Shown here piece by piece: positions 1-6,521 of a DNA stretch of 6,831 bases. Position 1 is the stretch's first letter; the number at the start of each line of letters is the position of its first letter. Both the position numbers and the translations under genes were made by a program. Location of the stretch: NCBI GenBank assembly GCA_031261865.1, contig JAISIV010000010.1, forward strand, positions 1 to 6,831, written 5' to 3'. The notes under the pieces were generated by a model. That model was not told where the DNA came from and did no database searches. It saw nothing but the letters and a program-made list of their open reading frames with translations. Source of the stretch: Lactobacillaceae bacterium (GTDB lineage Bacteria > Bacillota > Bacilli > Lactobacillales > Lactobacillaceae).

Positions 1-354
1 AATCCTAAATTTGTTATAGGACATGTCGAAAAAATGGAGGATCATCCTGATTCAGACCATCTGCATGTTGTCCAAGTCAATATCGGAGAAAAAAGTGTTC
101 AACTAGTATCGGGCTCCCCTAATATGCAAGAAGGAATCTATGTAGTGGTTGTCTTGCCTGGTGCAATTATGCCTAGCGGTCAAATTATTTGGCCTGGACA
201 ATTGCGCGGAGTTGATAGCTTTGGAATGATTGCATCAGCTAGAGAACTTCGTTTAAACAACGCGCCAGATCAGCCAGGAGCTCTTATTCTTCCTGAAGAC
301 TTTGGAAAACCAGGGGATGCTTTTGACTTCAATAAGGGAGACCGTCTGCTATGA
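1..354 (+). CDS. ytpR: YtpR-family tRNA-binding protein, C-terminal part (5' truncated by window edge)
   Basis: The reading frame is open from base 1 (Asn-Pro-Lys-Phe-Val-Ile-Gly...) to the TGA at 352-354, giving 117 codons with the true start outside the window. The ATG at 34 is an internal methionine, because the conserved domain already begins before it. What is visible is one EMAP/Myf-type OB-fold tRNA-binding domain: a VIGHVEKMEDHPDSDHL strand-turn segment, then LVSGSPN, then LRGVDSFGMIASAREL. The same fold occurs at the N-terminus of bacterial PheT and in the MetRS C-terminal appendage. In YtpR (about 200 residues) it follows an N-terminal DUF4479 domain, which would lie upstream here. 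The family is thought to bind tRNA or similar structured RNA, but its cellular role is not settled. The stop overlaps the murC start by 4 bases, so the two are probably co-transcribed and translationally coupled. A stand-alone PheT fragment is unlikely because no synthetase sequence follows. Confidence 0.9.
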   Translation, partial: NPKFVIGHVEKMEDHPDSDHLHVVQVNIGEKSVQLVSGSPNMQEGIYVVVVLPGAIMPSGQIIWPGQLRGVDSFGMIASARELRLNNAPDQPGALILPEDFGKPGDAFDFNKGDRLL

Positions 355-1643
355 TTTATTATTTCATCGGCATAAAGGGAACTGGTATGGCTTCTCTTGC
401 AAGGTTATTGAATGACTTTGGTTTAGAAGTATTGGGTTCTGATATCGAAAAACATACTTTTACCCAAGTTGGTTTAGAAGCCGACGGAATTCAAATCCTT
501 CCTTTTGATCCAGAAAATATTAAACCTGAATACACGGTTGTTAAAGGGAATGCCTTTGATGATGATTTTCCTGAAGTAGTTGCCGCTCGTAAAATCGGCG
601 CAGAAGTACTAACTTATCCTCAAACCGTTCAAAAAGTTATTGAAAGATATGTCGGCATTGGTATTGCCGGGGCTCACGGAAAAACAACCACAACTGCTAT
701 GATGTCTCACGTTTTAAGTTCGATTGAACCTACTAGCTATTTAGTTGGAGATGGTGTCGGTAAGGGTATTGAAGATTCGAAATATTTTGTTTTTGAGGCC
801 GATGAATATCGTAGACATTTTATCGACTACAAACCTAATTTTGCTGTCGTTACTAATGTGGATTTTGATCATCCAGATTATTATCAAGATGAAAACGACG
901 TTTTTAGTGCTTTTCAGGAATTTACAGATAACGTTAAGGACACTCTATTTGTTTACGGGGATGATCCTCTAGCAAGTAAACTACGGGCAAAACACGTTGT
1001 TAAATTCGGTATTCAACAGGGAAATAATAATTTCTTCGTCCAGAATGTTGTAAAAAATGACCTTTTTACCGAATATGATGTTTGGGCTCCTGAACAATAC
1101 GTCGGCCATGTCAAAACACAAATTGCTGGAGATCATGGAATTATTGATTCCCTAGCTGTTTTCGTCACTTTGTATAGTGTCGGTTTTGACCCAGACCAAA
1201 TCGCTCTAGGAATTCAGACTTTTGCCGGGGCCAAAAGACGTTTCAATATTAAAAACGAAAATGGCCTTACCTACATCGATGATTATGCTCATCATCCAAA
1301 TGAAATCAGTACAACGATTCAAGCAGCCCGACAAAAGTTTCCCGACAAGAAGTTAGTCGCTATTTTTCAACCTCATACTTTTTCAAGAGTTGAGGCTTTC
1401 GGCGATGAATATGCCAAAAGTCTTAGTGCCGCCGATTCAGTCTACTTAACCCCAATTTTTGGTTCTGCAAGAGAAGCAGATGGCAATGCAAGTAGCGACG
1501 ATATTGGTAAATCAATCCCTAATTTTCAAAACATCATCACTGAAGAAAATGCTCGAGACGTATTTGAAAAACATCGAGACGATGTATTAATATTTATGGG
1601 TGCTGGAGACATTGAAAAATACGAGGCATTGTTGGTCAAATAA
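351..1643 (+). CDS. murC: UDP-N-acetylmuramate--L-alanine ligase MurC
   Basis: Cytoplasmic ATP-dependent ligase that adds L-alanine to UDP-MurNAc, the first peptide-forming step of peptidoglycan precursor synthesis. At 430 residues it has the usual length for Firmicutes MurC. The N-terminal UDP-binding Rossmann domain starts with GIKGTGM (7-13). The central ATPase domain has the P-loop GAHGKTTTT (107-115, Lys111), EADEY (149-153) and the NVDFDHPDYY segment (169-178). The C-terminal domain has DDYAHHP (310-316), QPHTFSR (340-346) and a final GAGD (417-420). The AHGKT and DDYAHHP motifs separate MurC from MurD, MurE and MurF; Mpl is excluded by length and by the neighbours. The ATG at 351 overlaps the upstream stop as ATGA, and AAGGGAG at 334-340 is a good ribosome-binding site 10 bases before it. 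No terminator follows, so transcripts may run on into the next gene. The gene lies away from a mur/fts division cluster, as I recall is usual in this family. Confidence 0.97.
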   Translation: MIYYFIGIKGTGMASLARLLNDFGLEVLGSDIEKHTFTQVGLEADGIQILPFDPENIKPEYTVVKGNAFDDDFPEVVAARKIGAEVLTYPQTVQKVIERYVGIGIAGAHGKTTTTAMMSHVLSSIEPTSYLVGDGVGKGIEDSKYFVFEADEYRRHFIDYKPNFAVVTNVDFDHPDYYQDENDVFSAFQEFTDNVKDTLFVYGDDPLASKLRAKHVVKFGIQQGNNNFFVQNVVKNDLFTEYDVWAPEQYVGHVKTQIAGDHGIIDSLAVFVTLYSVGFDPDQIALGIQTFAGAKRRFNIKNENGLTYIDDYAHHPNEISTTIQAARQKFPDKKLVAIFQPHTFSRVEAFGDEYAKSLSAADSVYLTPIFGSAREADGNASSDDIGKSIPNFQNIITEENARDVFEKHRDDVLIFMGAGDIEKYEALLVK

Positions 1644-1650
1644 GGTCAAA
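1634..1650 (+). repeat. Direct repeat GGTCAAA x2, 10-bp period, upstream of the BI-1 -10 box
   Basis: GGTCAAA occurs at 1634-1640 and again at 1644-1650, exactly 10 bases apart, which puts both copies on the same face of the helix. The first copy overlaps the end of murC and covers the place where a -35 element for the TATAAT at 1659 would lie. Tandem half-sites at about one helical turn are typical of activator or response-regulator sites, but two 7-mers in AT-rich DNA could be chance. No regulator is identified. Confidence 0.35.
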
Positions 1651-1664
1651 AATCGTTATATAAT
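1635..1664 (+). promoter_or_regulatory. Putative promoter for the BI-1 family gene
   Basis: A perfect -10 hexamer TATAAT lies at 1659-1664, 31 bases before the start codon. The -35 region is poor: GTCAAA at 1635-1640 matches TTGACA at 3 of 6 positions with an 18-base spacer, while TTGGTC at 1632-1637 is 21 bases away and too far. There is no TG extension before the -10. A 6-bp dyad, GTTATA (1655-1660) and TATAAC (1668-1673), brackets the -10 box. The strong -10 with a weak -35 suggests either a modest constitutive promoter or one needing an activator; this is inference. Confidence 0.5.
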
Positions 1665-1695
1665 ATTTATAACCTTAAATTGAAAGGGAAAAAAT

Positions 1696-2421
1696 ATGCA
1701 AAATTACAATGAAAAAATTGTTGGAAGCAATGAAGGAACCAGTAACGCCGGTCTAAATTCTTTCTTTCAACGCACTTATAGCTTTATGATGCTTGCGGTT
1801 GCCGTTTCTGGTGTTGTCGCGTGGATGATGTCAACAGTTTTCGAGCAACAGTACGTTAACATGATGACCAGTATGGGGAGTCTTACTTGGATTATCTTGA
1901 TGATTGCCCAATTTGGTATCGTCTTCTTAATTGGACGTAATTCCATTAAGAACCCAGGCGCTGCTTTTGGTGGCTTGATGGCATTTGCTATCGTTGAAGG
2001 ATTCGTACTTGGATCAATCTTCTTAATTTTTGATCTTGGAACTATCGCTTCGGCTTTCGCTGTTGCTGCCGTTGACTTTGCTGCTATGGCTTTGTTCGGT
2101 TTCTTCTCAAAGAAGAACATGGCTGGTATGGCACCAATCTTATTTGGAGCTACCATTGCATTGATTATTTCAAGTGTTGTTAATATCTTCCTGCACAGTT
2201 CTGGAATGCAATGGTTGATTTCAATCGCTGCCATCGTAATCTTTTCAATCTGGACAATGTTTGATAACAATCAATTGAAAAATACCTATTACCAAATGGA
2301 ATCTGCTGGAATTACCGATTACAACGGTATTGCAGTCAACGGAGCTTTAAACCTTTATATGGACTTCATTAACATCTTCATTAACTTGGTTTATATTTTC
2401 GGTGGTTCATCTAGAAATTAA
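1696..2421 (+). CDS. Bax inhibitor-1 (BI-1)/YccA/YetJ family integral membrane protein
   Basis: A 241-residue protein with a short polar N-terminus (1-27) and about seven hydrophobic membrane segments, near residues 29-47, 62-80, 88-112, 116-136, 147-166, 171-189 and 213-236. Family hallmarks are the VEGFVLGSIF segment with Glu101 in the third helix, the aspartate after helix six (Asp190 in TMFDNNQ) and the last helix GALNLYMDFINIFINLVYIFG with Asp223. In Bacillus YetJ (BsYetJ) an aspartate pair in the corresponding region forms a pH-sensing latch for calcium leak, and Asp190/Asp223 are the likely equivalents. The role in this organism is unknown; ion homeostasis or membrane-protein quality control (as for E. 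coli YccA with FtsH) are family-based guesses. The start is set by GAAAGGG at 1682-1688, 7 bases before the ATG. The gene appears to be a single unit: its own candidate promoter upstream, a strong terminator just after. Confidence 0.93.
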   Translation: MQNYNEKIVGSNEGTSNAGLNSFFQRTYSFMMLAVAVSGVVAWMMSTVFEQQYVNMMTSMGSLTWIILMIAQFGIVFLIGRNSIKNPGAAFGGLMAFAIVEGFVLGSIFLIFDLGTIASAFAVAAVDFAAMALFGFFSKKNMAGMAPILFGATIALIISSVVNIFLHSSGMQWLISIAAIVIFSIWTMFDNNQLKNTYYQMESAGITDYNGIAVNGALNLYMDFINIFINLVYIFGGSSRN

Positions 2422-2427
2422 TTTCTA
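2412..2427. repeat. Perfect 16-bp palindrome across the BI-1 gene stop codon
   Basis: TAGAAATTAATTTCTA equals its own reverse complement; it covers the last two codons and the TAA stop at 2419-2421 and runs 6 bases beyond. It lies 9 bases before the terminator stem. As it has no loop, it would form a hairpin poorly in RNA but could be a symmetric protein site in DNA. It is strongly AT-rich, so chance is a real possibility. Confidence 0.35.
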
Positions 2428-2436
2428 TCAAATTTT

Positions 2437-2463
2437 GAAAGGACTTCGGTCCTTTTTTATTTT
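2437..2463 (+). terminator. Rho-independent terminator with UUCG tetraloop after the BI-1 gene
   Basis: The arms AAAGGAC (2438-2444) and GTCCTTT (2449-2455) pair perfectly over 7 bp, extended by a G-T pair from 2437 to 2456. The loop is TTCG closed by C-G, the very stable C(UUCG)G tetraloop. The stem runs into a T-rich tract (2453-2463, interrupted by one A). It ends 16 bases after the BI-1 stop and should cut most readthrough into polA. There is no A-run on the 5' side, so it looks one-directional. Confidence 0.93.
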
Positions 2464-2468
2464 GCCCT

Positions 2469-2474
2469 TATAAT
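2469..2474 (+). promoter_or_regulatory. Candidate -10 box for polA, placed for a leaderless transcript
   Basis: A perfect TATAAT at 2469-2474 follows the terminator T-tract by 5 bases. Transcription would be expected to begin 6-8 bases downstream, at about A2481-A2482, which is the position of the in-frame ATG at 2482. No convincing -35 exists: with 16-18 base spacers the hexamers fall in the terminator loop and 3' arm (such as TTCGGT or TCGGTC). There is no TG extension. The nearest good -35-like hexamer, TTGAAA at 2435-2440, is 28 bases away. The hexamer overlaps the upstream ATG at 2473, so that ATG could not be used on such a transcript. Confidence 0.35.
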
Positions 2475-2481
2475 GAATTCA

Positions 2482-5166
2482 ATGACAAAAACTGCTCTTT
2501 TAATTGATGGAAATTCGCTTGCTTTCAGGGCTTATTACGCCATGATCAACCAAGTTGATAGATTTATTAGCCACAACGGCCTGCATACTAATGCCCTAGT
2601 GGCTTTCAATAATTTCTTTGATCAAATAGTCGATACCATTCAACCGGATTATGCTCTGGTTGCCTGGGATGCTGGAAAAGCTTCGACGACTTTTCGAGGA
2701 GAATCTTTCGATGAATATAAAGCACAAAGAAAAACGACCCCTGAAGAATTAGTGGAACAATTTCCATATCTTAGAAAACTAGTGGAGTTACACGGCGTTA
2801 AATCTTATTCACAAGACGGTATCGAAGCCGATGACATCGTGGGTACTATGGCTAAAATCGCGGAAGACGATGGACTTCAAGTTTTGATTTATACTGGCGA
2901 TAAAGACTACCTTCAACTAATCACGGATAACGTGACAGTAAACGTCACAAAAAAAGGGGTAAGTGAGTTAGATATTTTTACTCCAAGCTTGTTTGCTGAA
3001 AGGTATGACGGTTTATCGCCCCAACAAATGATCCAAATTAAGGGTTTGACTGGTGACACTTCAGATAACTATCCAGGGGTGACGAAGGTTGGTGAAAAAA
3101 CCGCTATCAAGCTTCTCAAGGAATTTGGATCCATCGATGGGATTTATGACCATGTCGATGAAATGAAAGCATCGAAGTTAAAAGAAAATCTTTTAACTGA
3201 CAAAGAAATTGCTTATCGTGCTTTGGACTTGGCTACAATTCGCGTTGACTCTGATTTAAACATTGGCTTAGATGACATTAAATACACTGGTATTGATTAC
3301 CCGGAATTAGTTAAATTTTACGAAGAAATTGATTTCAAACAACAGTTGGCTAAAATTCGTGCATTAAATTTGGATGGCTCCAAAAATAGCACCGATTCTC
3401 AAACCGTAGTCGCTCAATCAACTTCATTTATTCCTTTGAACGAATCGAATTTTTCGCATGTGGCTGAAATTGATGCACCGTTTGTTTTATACATAGAACT
3501 TGATTCCGATAACTATTACACAGCTTCAGCTATTGGTTTTGTTTTAGGCAATAGCAAAACTGGTTTTTTTGTTAGTCGTGATATCAATTATTTAAATAAC
3601 CCTGACATTCAAAAACTCTTAACTTCTGATTTGCCTAAGTCAACATTCAACCTGAAATCTCATTACGTTTTTTTAAAAAAACGCGGAATAAATCTGGTCA
3701 ATGTCACCTTTGATTTTCTCTTGACTTCCTATTTGTTAGACACTAATGACAACGACAATACTCTTGCAACTTTGGCGGGTAGGTATGATCAGTACCTTGT
3801 TTCAGACGAATCTTTTTATGGTAAGGGTGCTAAGTTCTCAGTGCCGGGTGATAACGAATTATTCGGCCACTTAGCTAACAAGGCTAGTGTGATTGAAAAA
3901 CTCAAACAATCGCAACTAGACGATCTAGCGAGTCACGAACAATTAAATTTGTATCAGAATATTGAGCTACCACTTTCGATTGTTTTAGGCGACATGGAAT
4001 TCGCTGGAATAAAAATCGATGTTCCACTATTAACTCAAATGGGTCTCGATTTTGATGCTCAAATAAAAGAATTAGAGTCTGAGATTTATAGGGACGCGGG
4101 TCAAGAATTCAATATCTCCTCACCAAAACAACTAGGTGAATTGTTATTTGAAAAAATGGGAATTCCACCGGTAAAGAAAACGAAAACTGGTTATTCGACA
4201 GACGCTGAAGTTTTGTCTCAATTAGCTCCAAGTTACCCATTTGTTGAAAAAATTCTCCAGTATCGTCAGCTGACAAAATTAAATTCTACCTATGTCAAAG
4301 GTCTCTTAGATGCTGTCGACCCGAATGATTCTAAACTCCATACAAGATATTTGCAGACACTCACTCAAACTGGGCGATTGTCTTCAGTCGAACCAAATTT
4401 GCAAAATATTCCCGATCGTGATGATTTAGGCAAGTCAATCAGAAAAGCTTTCATTCCATCTTTTGAACCGGCTGAAATTTTAGGCGCGGACTATTCTCAG
4501 ATTGAGTTAAGAGTTTTGGCTTCGATTTCAAAAGATCCAGAATTGATTGCTGCCTTCAAGGATGGCGAGGACATTCATGATGCTACTGCGCGACGAATCT
4601 TTCAACTTTTGCCGACCGAAACGGTTTCGTTCGATCAGCGTAGACACGCCAAAGCGGTCAATTTTGGAATAGTTTACGGGATTTCAGATTTCGGTCTAGC
4701 TAAAAGTATTGGATCATCTAGAGTCGCCGCTAAAGAAATGATTGAAAATTATTTCCATAATTTTAGCGGTGTAAAAACTTGGATCGACAATACGATTCAA
4801 CAGGCGAAAAAAGATGGTTATGTGTCGACACTATTTAATCGTCGTCGTTATTTACCAGAAATAAATTCTAAGATTTTCAACCTTCGCTCATTCGCTGAAC
4901 GTACTGCAACTAATTCTCCAATTCAAGGTAGTGCTGCTGATTTAATTAAAATCGCCATGATTAAAGTGGCTGAAGTAATTAAACAAAGAGAATTAGAAAC
5001 TAGAATGTTACTGCAAATTCACGACGAATTACTTTTCGAAGTGCCTGATTCTGAAGTTGAATTATTTTCAAATTTACTAAAAGAAACAATGGAAAATGTC
5101 ACACAACTAAACGTTCCGTTGAGCGTAGATGTTCATTATGGAAGGACTTGGTATGACGAAAAATGA
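2482..5166 (+). CDS. polA: DNA polymerase I (5'-3' exonuclease + polymerase, inactive proofreading domain)
   Basis: Fills gaps and removes RNA primers in lagging-strand synthesis and excision repair. From the ATG at 2482 it has 894 residues; the in-frame ATG at 2473 adds three. I prefer 2482 because MTK-x-LLIDGNS matches the usual family start and neither ATG has a Shine-Dalgarno site. The 5' nuclease domain (about 1-295) shows DGNSLAFRA (9-17), EADD (115-118), TGDKDYLQL (138-146) and the GLTGDTSDN/GVGEKTA-type helical clamp (188-208). The middle 3'-5' exonuclease-like domain (about 310-490) has lost most catalytic acids: Tyr337, His394 and Lys467 stand where E. coli has Asp355, Asp424 and Asp501; only Glu339 remains. 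The polymerase domain has motif A DYSQIELR (670-677), the O-helix (Arg720, Lys724, Phe728, Tyr732) and motif C QIHDE (845-849). Phe728 predicts discrimination against dideoxynucleotides. The TGA stop overlaps the next start by 4 bases. Confidence 0.97.
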   Translation: MTKTALLIDGNSLAFRAYYAMINQVDRFISHNGLHTNALVAFNNFFDQIVDTIQPDYALVAWDAGKASTTFRGESFDEYKAQRKTTPEELVEQFPYLRKLVELHGVKSYSQDGIEADDIVGTMAKIAEDDGLQVLIYTGDKDYLQLITDNVTVNVTKKGVSELDIFTPSLFAERYDGLSPQQMIQIKGLTGDTSDNYPGVTKVGEKTAIKLLKEFGSIDGIYDHVDEMKASKLKENLLTDKEIAYRALDLATIRVDSDLNIGLDDIKYTGIDYPELVKFYEEIDFKQQLAKIRALNLDGSKNSTDSQTVVAQSTSFIPLNESNFSHVAEIDAPFVLYIELDSDNYYTASAIGFVLGNSKTGFFVSRDINYLNNPDIQKLLTSDLPKSTFNLKSHYVFLKKRGINLVNVTFDFLLTSYLLDTNDNDNTLATLAGRYDQYLVSDESFYGKGAKFSVPGDNELFGHLANKASVIEKLKQSQLDDLASHEQLNLYQNIELPLSIVLGDMEFAGIKIDVPLLTQMGLDFDAQIKELESEIYRDAGQEFNISSPKQLGELLFEKMGIPPVKKTKTGYSTDAEVLSQLAPSYPFVEKILQYRQLTKLNSTYVKGLLDAVDPNDSKLHTRYLQTLTQTGRLSSVEPNLQNIPDRDDLGKSIRKAFIPSFEPAEILGADYSQIELRVLASISKDPELIAAFKDGEDIHDATARRIFQLLPTETVSFDQRRHAKAVNFGIVYGISDFGLAKSIGSSRVAAKEMIENYFHNFSGVKTWIDNTIQQAKKDGYVSTLFNRRRYLPEINSKIFNLRSFAERTATNSPIQGSAADLIKIAMIKVAEVIKQRELETRMLLQIHDELLFEVPDSEVELFSNLLKETMENVTQLNVPLSVDVHYGRTWYDEK

Positions 5167-5693
5167 CCGACAACAGAGCCGATAAAATCGATGAAATTAT
5201 TGATGTTTATGATTCCAAGGGTAATTTAACCGGAAAAAAGACTTCTCGTGGAAAAGCCCGCAAACAAAATGAGTTTAACTTGGTAGTCACTGTTTTTTTG
5301 GCAAATTACGACAATAAAGTCGTCGTAGAACAGCGTTCCTTTAATAAAATTGGACGCCCCGGTCAATGGGAAGCTTTGGTTTCTGGGTCAGTCTTAAGTG
5401 ATGAAGATTCGCTAACAGCGGCTATTAGAGAAATCAAAGAGGAATTAGGTCTAACGGTTTCTGTAAATCGAGATGATTTTTTTATTAGAACTACCTGGCG
5501 TAATACCTTAGTTGATTACTTTGTCGTCAGATCTGACTTTAAATTCGAAGACATTGAATTTCAAGTTTCAGAAGTTGAACAAGTAAAGCTTGTGGACGTT
5601 GAAGAAATGTATCAGTTGCTCAGCAAAAATAATGGAATTGAACCTTATCAAGATATGATTCCCGATTTTTTAGAAAGGATTAAAAATGCCTGA
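5163..5693 (+). CDS. Nudix hydrolase, YfcD/IPP-isomerase-like subfamily
   Basis: A 176-residue cytoplasmic protein with a complete Nudix box at residues 75-97: Gly75, Glu81, then Arg89-Glu90, Glu93-Glu94 and Gly96-Leu97, fitting G-x5-E-x7-REUxEExGU with no key residue missing. Such enzymes cleave nucleoside diphosphates linked to another moiety, using metal held by the box glutamates. The N-terminal pattern (IDVYDSKGNLTGKK, then FNLVVTVFLAN, EQRS and GQWEALVSGSV) resembles the YfcD-like group, related in layout to isopentenyl-diphosphate isomerase, more than classical MutT. The substrate cannot be told from sequence. An isomerase role is doubtful because the protein carries a full hydrolase Nudix box. 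The ATG overlaps the polA stop, and AAGGA at 5142-5146 lies 16 bases upstream, further than ideal, so translation probably depends on coupling to polA. Its end overlaps mutM by 8 bases. Confidence 0.9.
   Translation: MTDNRADKIDEIIDVYDSKGNLTGKKTSRGKARKQNEFNLVVTVFLANYDNKVVVEQRSFNKIGRPGQWEALVSGSVLSDEDSLTAAIREIKEELGLTVSVNRDDFFIRTTWRNTLVDYFVVRSDFKFEDIEFQVSEVEQVKLVDVEEMYQLLSKNNGIEPYQDMIPDFLERIKNA
5674..5679 (+). promoter_or_regulatory. Ribosome-binding site for mutM inside the Nudix gene
   Basis: AAAGGA lies 6 bases before the ATG at 5686, within the last codons of the Nudix gene. Together with the conserved MPELPEVE protein start it fixes the mutM start and shows that mutM does not rely only on coupling. 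Confidence 0.8.
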
Positions 5694-6516
5694 ATTACCA
5701 GAAGTTGAAAGTGTTCGTCGTGGTTTAGAAAAGCTAGTTTCAGGACGGACGATAACGGATATTGATTTAATCTACCCTAGATTGGTTAATGGTGATGCTC
5801 ATCAATTTTTTGATAGCGTGATGAACCAAACTATTATGGAATTTTCCAGGCGTGGCAAATTTCTTTATATTCGTCTGTCAAATAATTTGACGATTATCTC
5901 TCATTTAAGAATGGAGGGAAGATATTCTGTTGAAGATCAAAACCAATCGCCTCACAAACACACTGAGTTAATTTTGAAGTTGGATGATGGCCAACAAATT
6001 TTTTATGACGATACTAGAAAATTTGGTCGCATGGAATTATCCAAAACAGGTCTTGAAGCGCAAACGGTTAAGTCTATTGGTTCGATGGGACCTGAGCCTA
6101 CAAAACGTACTTTAAAAAGTGAGTATTTTTTCAACAAATTGCAATCCTCGAAAAAAGAAATTAAACCTTGGTTGTTAGATCAAAACAACGTAGCAGGCGT
6201 TGGCAATATATATGCTGACGAAGTCCTCTGGCTTAGCAAAATCCATCCGGAAACACCAACCAATCATTTAACCTTTGAACAAAGTGAAAATTTAAAAAAT
6301 AACATAATAGAAGAATTGTCCTATGCTATAAAAAAAGGTGGATCTACCGTCCATTCTTTTACAAGCTCAGATGGTAAGACTGGACAAATGCAAAATTATC
6401 TTCATGCCTACGGACGCAAAGGCCAGGCTTGTGAACGTTGTGGGACACCTCTTGTGAAAATTAAAGTTGCTCAAAGAGGAACAACTTTTTGTCCTTTTTG
6501 CCAACAGTTACAATAA
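5686..6516 (+). CDS. mutM: Formamidopyrimidine-DNA glycosylase MutM (Fpg)
   Basis: Base-excision repair enzyme that removes 8-oxoguanine and formamidopyrimidines and cuts the abasic site by beta,delta-elimination. It has 276 residues, a normal length. The protein opens with MPELPEVE, giving the catalytic N-terminal proline (after Met removal) and the glutamate next to it. Lys58 in RRGKFL is the conserved lysine of the N-terminal domain. The lesion-gap residues appear as Met76 (SHLRMEGRY), Arg111 and Phe113 (DTRKFGR). The helix-two-turn-helix has LLDQNNVAGVGNIYADEVLW (163-182) with Asn173. A C-terminal zinc finger has Cys249, Cys252, Cys269 and Cys272 with Arg264 in QRGTTFC. The proline start and intact zinc finger favour Fpg over Nei (endonuclease VIII). 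It is in an overlapping run with polA and a Nudix gene upstream and coaE 5 bases downstream. Confidence 0.97.
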   Translation: MPELPEVESVRRGLEKLVSGRTITDIDLIYPRLVNGDAHQFFDSVMNQTIMEFSRRGKFLYIRLSNNLTIISHLRMEGRYSVEDQNQSPHKHTELILKLDDGQQIFYDDTRKFGRMELSKTGLEAQTVKSIGSMGPEPTKRTLKSEYFFNKLQSSKKEIKPWLLDQNNVAGVGNIYADEVLWLSKIHPETPTNHLTFEQSENLKNNIIEELSYAIKKGGSTVHSFTSSDGKTGQMQNYLHAYGRKGQACERCGTPLVKIKVAQRGTTFCPFCQQLQ

Positions 6517-6521
6517 TTAGT

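Noticed and set aside
34..354. Start of the first gene at the ATG at 34
   Set aside because: The tRNA-binding domain already begins upstream (VIGHVEK at the window edge) in the same open frame, so 34 is an internal methionine of a truncated gene.
745..972. 75-codon open frame on the plus strand in another frame
   Set aside because: It sits inside murC across the conserved EADEY and DFDHPDYY region, so the murC frame is the coding one. Its product has no recognisable features.
1644..1695. Possible terminator between murC and the BI-1 gene
   Set aside because: The only inverted repeat here (GTTATA/TATAAC) is short, has no GC pairs beyond the outermost pair, and no T-tract follows. It fits better as a promoter-associated dyad.
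1776..2270. 164-codon open frame on the minus strand
   Set aside because: It lies fully inside the BI-1 family gene and its product is a low-complexity mirror of the hydrophobic membrane codons. There is no recognisable domain, and the plus-strand gene is clearly real.
5163..5693. Isopentenyl-diphosphate isomerase (type I)
   Set aside because: The fold region is similar, but the protein carries a complete canonical Nudix hydrolase box and sits in a repair context. Hydrolase is the safer call.
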